Position numbers and translations under genes: made by a program. From contig JBAUTF010000277.1 of assembly GCA_049582065.1 (NCBI GenBank), forward strand, positions 1-25,652: DNA of 25,652 bases, in the 5' to 3' direction. Source of the DNA: DATKSS01 sp049582065 (GTDB taxonomy: Bacteria; Chloroflexota; Dormibacteria; Dormibacterales; Dormibacteraceae). Under the pieces are notes generated by a model. It was not told where the DNA came from. It was given only the letters and a program-made list of their open reading frames with translations, and searched no databases. Within the stretch, counting starts at the first letter, position 1; each line of letters opens with the position of its first letter. Below are positions 22,217-25,652 of this stretch, piece after piece.

Positions 22217-22761
22217 GCTCGAAACACCGTGACCATCGTGTCCCCGTAACGCCGCTGCCGGTCGATCTGCAGTCGGCTCAGGCTCGGCATCTGCTGCCGC
22301 CGTGAATGCTCGGCCAGCACAGTCGCCGAGGTTACCTCGCGGTCGAGCACCTTCAAAGCGCGGTCCATCACAACGTCCTCGTAAGGCGGATCGAGAAATA
22401 TGAAGCGCGCGACCTTCATCGCATCTGGTGAAGCCTCGAGCCACCGCACGACGTCAGCCCTGACGACGGTCGAGCGTTCCTTGAGGCCGAGCGCGTCCAA
22501 GTTCTGGCGCAGGATAGCAAGACCACGCGGCTCGCGGTCCACGAAGGTCACGGTGGACGCGCCGCGTGACAGGGCTTCGATACCGAGCGCCCCGGAGCCC
22601 GCGAACAGGTCGAGCACGCGGGCCCCGTCGATGTCCTGGCCGACCATGTTGAAGATCGCCTGCTTCACCATGCCCTGGGTCGGCCGGATGTTCCTGGGTG
22701 CTTTGAGCCGGCGCCCTCTCGCCTCGCCCCCGCTGACTCGCAGCTTGGACGCGGGGCTCAC
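22213..22761 (-). CDS. rsmD: 16S rRNA (guanine-N2)-methyltransferase RsmD
   Basis: RsmD methylates G966 of 16S rRNA (E. coli numbering). The 182-residue Rossmann-fold enzyme has RVSGGEARGRRL at the start, the SAM motif VLDLFAGSGALGIEALSRG, VDREPRGLAIL and the catalytic DPPYED motif. The GTG at 22759-22761 overlaps the selD TGA as GTGA. The product is normal in length, and the stop overlaps the coaD start. Confidence 0.96.
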   Translation of the reverse strand: MSPASKLRVSGGEARGRRLKAPRNIRPTQGMVKQAIFNMVGQDIDGARVLDLFAGSGALGIEALSRGASTVTFVDREPRGLAILRQNLDALGLKERSTVVRADVVRWLEASPDAMKVARFIFLDPPYEDVVMDRALKVLDREVTSATVLAEHSRRQQMPSLSRLQIDRQRRYGDTMVTVFRA

Positions 22762-23786
22762 GGCCTCACCCTGATGATGCCATCGCCGCGCATCGCACCT
22801 ATCAGCACCGCCGGGTGAGGCGCCGATCTCATGTCATCTTCGAAACGGGCGGCGTTCTCCGGTGGCATGGTGACGAGCAGCCCGCCGCTCGTCTGAGCGT
22901 CGCATAGCATCAACTGGTCGATCTCCGCCAGGCCATGCCACTCCACCTGGTCTCGATATGCGGCGTGGTTGCGGCGGGTGCCGGCCGGGAACAGGTCCCT
23001 TTCCGCGAGCTCTCTCACCCCGGTCATGAAGGGGACCGACCCAAAGTCGACGTCCGCGCCGCCTTTGAGGTTGGCGAGGTGGCCGATCAAACCGAAGCCG
23101 GTCACGTCGGTGGCGGCGGTCGCGCCCGCGCGGACCATCGCTTCCGACGCCTGCCGGTTGAGCAGGCTCATGACGGCGACGGCCTCGCGCTCAAGCTGAG
23201 GCGGGCACAACCCTCGCTTGATCGCCGTCGCCACGAGGCCCGAGCCGAGCGGCTTGGTCAGGTAGAGAAGGTCCCCCGGCCGCGCACCCTCGTGGGTCAT
23301 GACGCGGTCCGGATGCACCTCGCCGATCACCGTGTAGCCGAACTTGGGCTCCGCGTCGTCGACCGAATGACCGCCGACCACGGCGATTCCCGCTTCGGCG
23401 AGCTTGCTCGCGCCGCCCGCGACGATCTTCTCGAGCAGTCCGGTGCCCAGCTTGTCGCGAGGGAAAGCGGTGATGCCGAGCGCGAAGAGCGGGCGCGCCC
23501 CCATTGCATACACATCGCTCACGGCATTGGCCGCTGCAATCGCGCCGAACTCGGTCGGGTCATCGACGATGGGCGTGAAGAAATCGACCGTCGCCACCAG
23601 GGCGCGGTCGGGCGCGATGCGATAGACCGCCGCGTCGTCGCGTGCGGATGCGCCGAGCATCACGTTGGGGTCGACGATCGGGGGCAGAGCCCCCAGTACC
23701 TGCCCTAGCTCCACCGGGCTGAGCTTGCAGGCTCAACCCGCGCCGTGGCTGTACTCCGTCAACCGAAGAGGCGAAACCTGGTCCAT
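22758..23786 (-). CDS. selD: Selenide, water dikinase SelD containing selenocysteine
   Basis: SelD makes selenophosphate from selenide and ATP for selenocysteine and selenouridine synthesis. The frame starts at ATG 23784-23786 (MDQVSPLRLTEYSHGAG), then meets TGA at 23733-23735, and continues ACKLSPVELGQVL. The active-site pattern GAG-(Sec/Cys)-xCK places selenocysteine at residue 18 and the catalytic lysine at 21. Later motifs are normal: DDAAVYRI, TVDFFTPIVDDP, GGHSVDDAEPKFG, TDVTGFGLIGHL and CDAQTSGGLL. With TGA read as Sec the protein has 342 residues, the family norm. A SECIS-like hairpin follows the codon. The GTG at 23714, the first usual start after the TGA, would remove the active site. 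Confidence 0.95.
23698..23735 (-). promoter_or_regulatory. UGA (Sec) codon and bacterial SECIS-like hairpin in selD
   Basis: Directly after the TGA (23733-23735), GCCTGC (23732-23727) pairs with GCAGGT (23703-23698), with one G-U pair. Inside it AGCTC (23725-23721) pairs with GAGCT (23711-23707) around a 9-nt loop, AGCCCGGTG. A two-part stem starting immediately after the codon with a G near the top of the loop is the arrangement of bacterial SECIS elements. The position supports recoding. Confidence 0.7.
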
Positions 23787-23827
23787 ATGTGCTAAGTATC
23801 GTTTGTGCCAGGTACGCCTCCCCATCC

Positions 23828-23862
23828 GGCCCTGCGGGCCACCTTCCCCGCTCGCGGGGAAG
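23828..23862. repeat. REP-like double palindrome between selD and the dioxygenase gene
   Basis: GGCCC-TGC-GGGCC (23828-23840) is followed after 2 bp by CTTCCCCGC-TC-GCGGGGAAG (23843-23862). The pair of GC hairpins, with CCATCC on the left side, resembles the REP-like extragenic palindromes of many high-GC genomes. It lies in the 92-bp divergent gap. It may be a repeat family or a bidirectional terminator-like element; no second copy was noticed in this window. Confidence 0.55.
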
Positions 23863-23878
23863 CATCTTTCCTTGCCTG

Positions 23879-24712
23879 ATGGCCCTTGTGTTCGGGGCCA
23901 TCGCCCCCCATGGTGGCCTGGCGATCGCGGAGGCGTGCTCGCCCGACGAGCGCGACCTCGCCCTGGCGACTCGCGAGGGCATGACGGAGCTCGGCAGGCT
24001 GTTCGACGCCGCCCGTCCCGAGGTCGTGGTGGTCGCAACGCCGCACAACGTCCACATCCCGAATGCGCTGGGAGTCATCGTCTCGGGGCGTGTGGCAGGC
24101 GGATTGCCAGGATCGAACCCGCCCATCGCGCTCGACGTCCCGTCGGAGACCGACCTCGCCTGGGGCATCCTGAGGTCCTTCGCCGAGTCGGGGTTGCCGG
24201 GGACCGGGGTGAGCTTCGGCTCGAACGACCCAACGACGGCCGTGGCTCCGATGGACTGGGGCATCCTGATCCCGCTCTGGTTCATGGGCGGCCGCCACGA
24301 CCCACCGGTGCCGATCGTGGCGGTGACGCCCGCTCGCGACCTCCCAGGTTCGGCGCACGTGGCCGCGGGGACGGCGATCGCGCTGGCGGCGGAGCGATCA
24401 GGTCGCCGGGTGGCGTTCATCGCGAGCGCGGACCACGGCCACGCGCACCTCGAAAGCGGTCCGTACGGGTATCACGCGGCGGCGGCCGAATACGACGCCC
24501 TGGTCGCCGAGCTCATTCGCACCGACAGCCTAGGCCGGCTCCTCGAGATCACCCCCGCGACGGTGGAGAACGCCAAGGCGGACAGCTGGTGGCAGATGCT
24601 CATGTTCCACGGCGCCACGCTCGGCTGGCGCGGACACCTCATCTCATACGAGGCGCCGACCTACTTCGGAATGCTCACCGCGGCGTACGAGCCCCTGCCC
24701 GCGCTCAGCTGA
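23879..24712 (+). CDS. LigB-type class III extradiol dioxygenase-like protein
   Basis: The 277-residue product shares the fold of the catalytic subunit of class III extradiol ring-cleavage dioxygenases and MEMO-like proteins. It begins VFGAIAPHGGLAI (H11), then VVATPHNVHIP (H56, H59), the two-histidine part of the iron site, with ADHGHAHLESGPYG further on. A role in opening an aromatic ring is possible but the natural substrate is unknown, and no aromatic pathway genes are nearby. The ATG at 23879 is chosen; an upstream start inside the palindrome region would not be homologous. It interrupts the selD-recG order and overlaps recG by 8 nt at the convergent ends. Confidence 0.8.
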   Translation: MALVFGAIAPHGGLAIAEACSPDERDLALATREGMTELGRLFDAARPEVVVVATPHNVHIPNALGVIVSGRVAGGLPGSNPPIALDVPSETDLAWGILRSFAESGLPGTGVSFGSNDPTTAVAPMDWGILIPLWFMGGRHDPPVPIVAVTPARDLPGSAHVAAGTAIALAAERSGRRVAFIASADHGHAHLESGPYGYHAAAAEYDALVAELIRTDSLGRLLEITPATVENAKADSWWQMLMFHGATLGWRGHLISYEAPTYFGMLTAAYEPLPALS

Positions 24713-25652
24713 TCGACGTCAGCTCGAGACGCCTGGCCACGGCGGCCTGCAGCGCAGGGTGGTGCTCCAGGCCGGGGTCGGTGGACAGCACCAGTTCAGC
24801 TTCCTGCCTGACCTCGCTCAACAGCTCCGGCTGCTGCAGCGCTTGCATGGCCACGTCGGACATGCCGTGCTGGCGAGGGCCCATCAGCTCCCCCATCCCC
24901 CTGATTCGCATGTCCTCCTCTGCAAGCTCGAAGCCGTCGCGGATGCGCGTCATCAGGTTCAGGCGCATGAGGCTGGTCTCCGACGGATCGTCCGCCAGCA
25001 GGACGCAGCGCGACTGTCCGGCCCCACGGCCGACCCGGCCACGGAACTGGTGGAGCTGAGCCAGCCCGAAACGGTCCGCCCCTTCGATCATCATCACGGT
25101 CGCGTTGGGCACGTCGACGCCAACCTCGACCACAGCCGTCGCTACCAAGACCTGGATCTCGCCGGACACGAACTGCTGCATCACCTGCTCCTTCTCCTTG
25201 AGGCGGCCGTGGACCAGGCCGAGGCGAAGGTCGGGGAAGACCTCCGTGCGCAGCCGTTCGAACTCGGCGGTCGCGGAGCGGGCGGCGAGCAGCTCCGACT
25301 CCTCGATCAGCGGGCAGATCACGAAGGCCTGCCGGCCCGCGAGGATCTCCCGGCGGACCAGGTCGTAGGCCTCGCCACGGTGAGCCGGGTCGATCACCTC
25401 CGTTTCCACAGGGCTGCGTCCCGGGGGCTGCTCGTCGATCACCGAGACCGCCATCTCGCCTTACAGTGCGAGCGCCAGAGTGCGCGGGATCGGTGTCGCG
25501 GTCATGGCGAGAAAGTGGGGCCGGCCTCGGCCCTTGCCGCGCAAGAGCTCGCGCTGGCCCCTGCCGAAACGGTGCTGCTCGTCGACGATCGCCAGCCCGA
25601 GGTTGAGGAACTCCACGTCCTCTTCGATCAGCGCGTGCGTGCCCACCACCAG
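24705..25652 (-). pseudogene. recG: ATP-dependent DNA helicase RecG, 3' part, with in-frame stop
   Basis: RecG remodels stalled replication forks and Holliday junctions. The gene runs off the right edge. Visible helicase motifs are VDEQHRFGRGQR, AMTATPIPRTLALAL, then VSVIDEQPPGR, LVHGRLKEKEQVM, FRGRVGRG and the RecG-specific RIRGMGELMGPRQHG. Between LALAL and GEMAVSV a TAA (25461-25463) stands where RecG has a conserved Tyr (LYGDLDVSVIDE). The frame continues after it without change, so one substitution (TAC or TAT to TAA) explains the break. The downstream ATG (25452-25454) could start only a fragment. It may be a recent mutation or a sequencing error. Confidence 0.85.

Noticed and set aside
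23733..23735. SelD as a pseudogene with a nonsense codon
   Set aside because: The TGA is at the known Sec/Cys position, with conserved residues on both sides and a SECIS-like hairpin after it.
1..25652. CRISPR arrays, tRNA or rRNA genes
   Set aside because: No regularly spaced repeats, tRNA cloverleaf or rRNA sequence was recognised in the window by reading.

Overview
The window is a GC-rich bacterial chromosome segment with tightly packed genes, many GTG and TTG starts, and many overlapping stop/start codons. Genes lying on the minus strand from the right edge to about 7.4 kb follow the order typical of Gram-positive and related (Terrabacteria) genomes: recG, selD, rsmD, coaD, a DivIVA-like gene, rpmF, fabD, acpP, rnc, smc, ftsY, (PHP), ylxM, ffh, rpsP, khpA, rimM, trmD, rplS, rnhB, yraN. 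This, with Ku plus a stand-alone ATP-dependent ligase and a selenocysteine-containing SelD, suggests a high-GC Chloroflexota, Dormibacterota or actinobacterial-type lineage. The exact taxon cannot be fixed from the sequence.

Layout. 1-79 is the first part of a leftward metallo-hydrolase. 80-293 is a dyad-rich divergent intergenic region, part of which can fold into a multi-helix leader before Ku. 294-5594 (plus) holds Ku, DNA ligase, an NAD(P)-binding SDR, and an ABC ATPase with its permease. About 5595-7015 is an IS110-family element whose non-coding left end is where a bridge RNA is expected. 7050-7444 is a frameshifted glyoxalase-like gene. 7454-12336 (minus) is the ylxM-to-yraN translation/SRP operon. 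12374-13943 (plus) is an inserted DinB / Lrp-type RAM / inositol-phosphatase trio. 13911-21081 (minus) runs rpmF-fabD-acpP-rnc-smc-ftsY-PHP. 21234-23786 (minus) runs selD-rsmD-coaD-DivIVA-like. 23879-24712 (plus) is a LigB-type dioxygenase-like gene. 24705-25652 (minus) is recG with an in-frame ochre codon.

How the genes work together. The core clusters cover SRP targeting (Ffh, FtsY, YlxM), ribosome biogenesis (S16, L19, L32, RimM, TrmD, KhpA, RsmD, RNase III), fatty-acid and CoA supply (FabD, ACP, CoaD), chromosome organisation (SMC) and genome repair (Ku/ligase, RNase HII, RecG).

Most notable points. (1) SelD is itself a selenoprotein: an in-frame TGA at 23733-23735 lies in the SelD active-site motif and is followed by a SECIS-like hairpin, so ordinary gene calling truncates it. 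(2) Four genes have no normal start codon where homology says the protein begins. Each instead has a codon overlapping the upstream stop: ATA for fabD, rnc and the DivIVA-like gene, and CTG for the inositol phosphatase. This suggests non-AUG re-initiation coupled to termination. (3) recG and the glyoxalase each carry one disabling change. (4) There are candidate structured RNAs upstream of Ku, in the IS110 left end and upstream of rpmF. No CRISPR array, rRNA or tRNA was seen.
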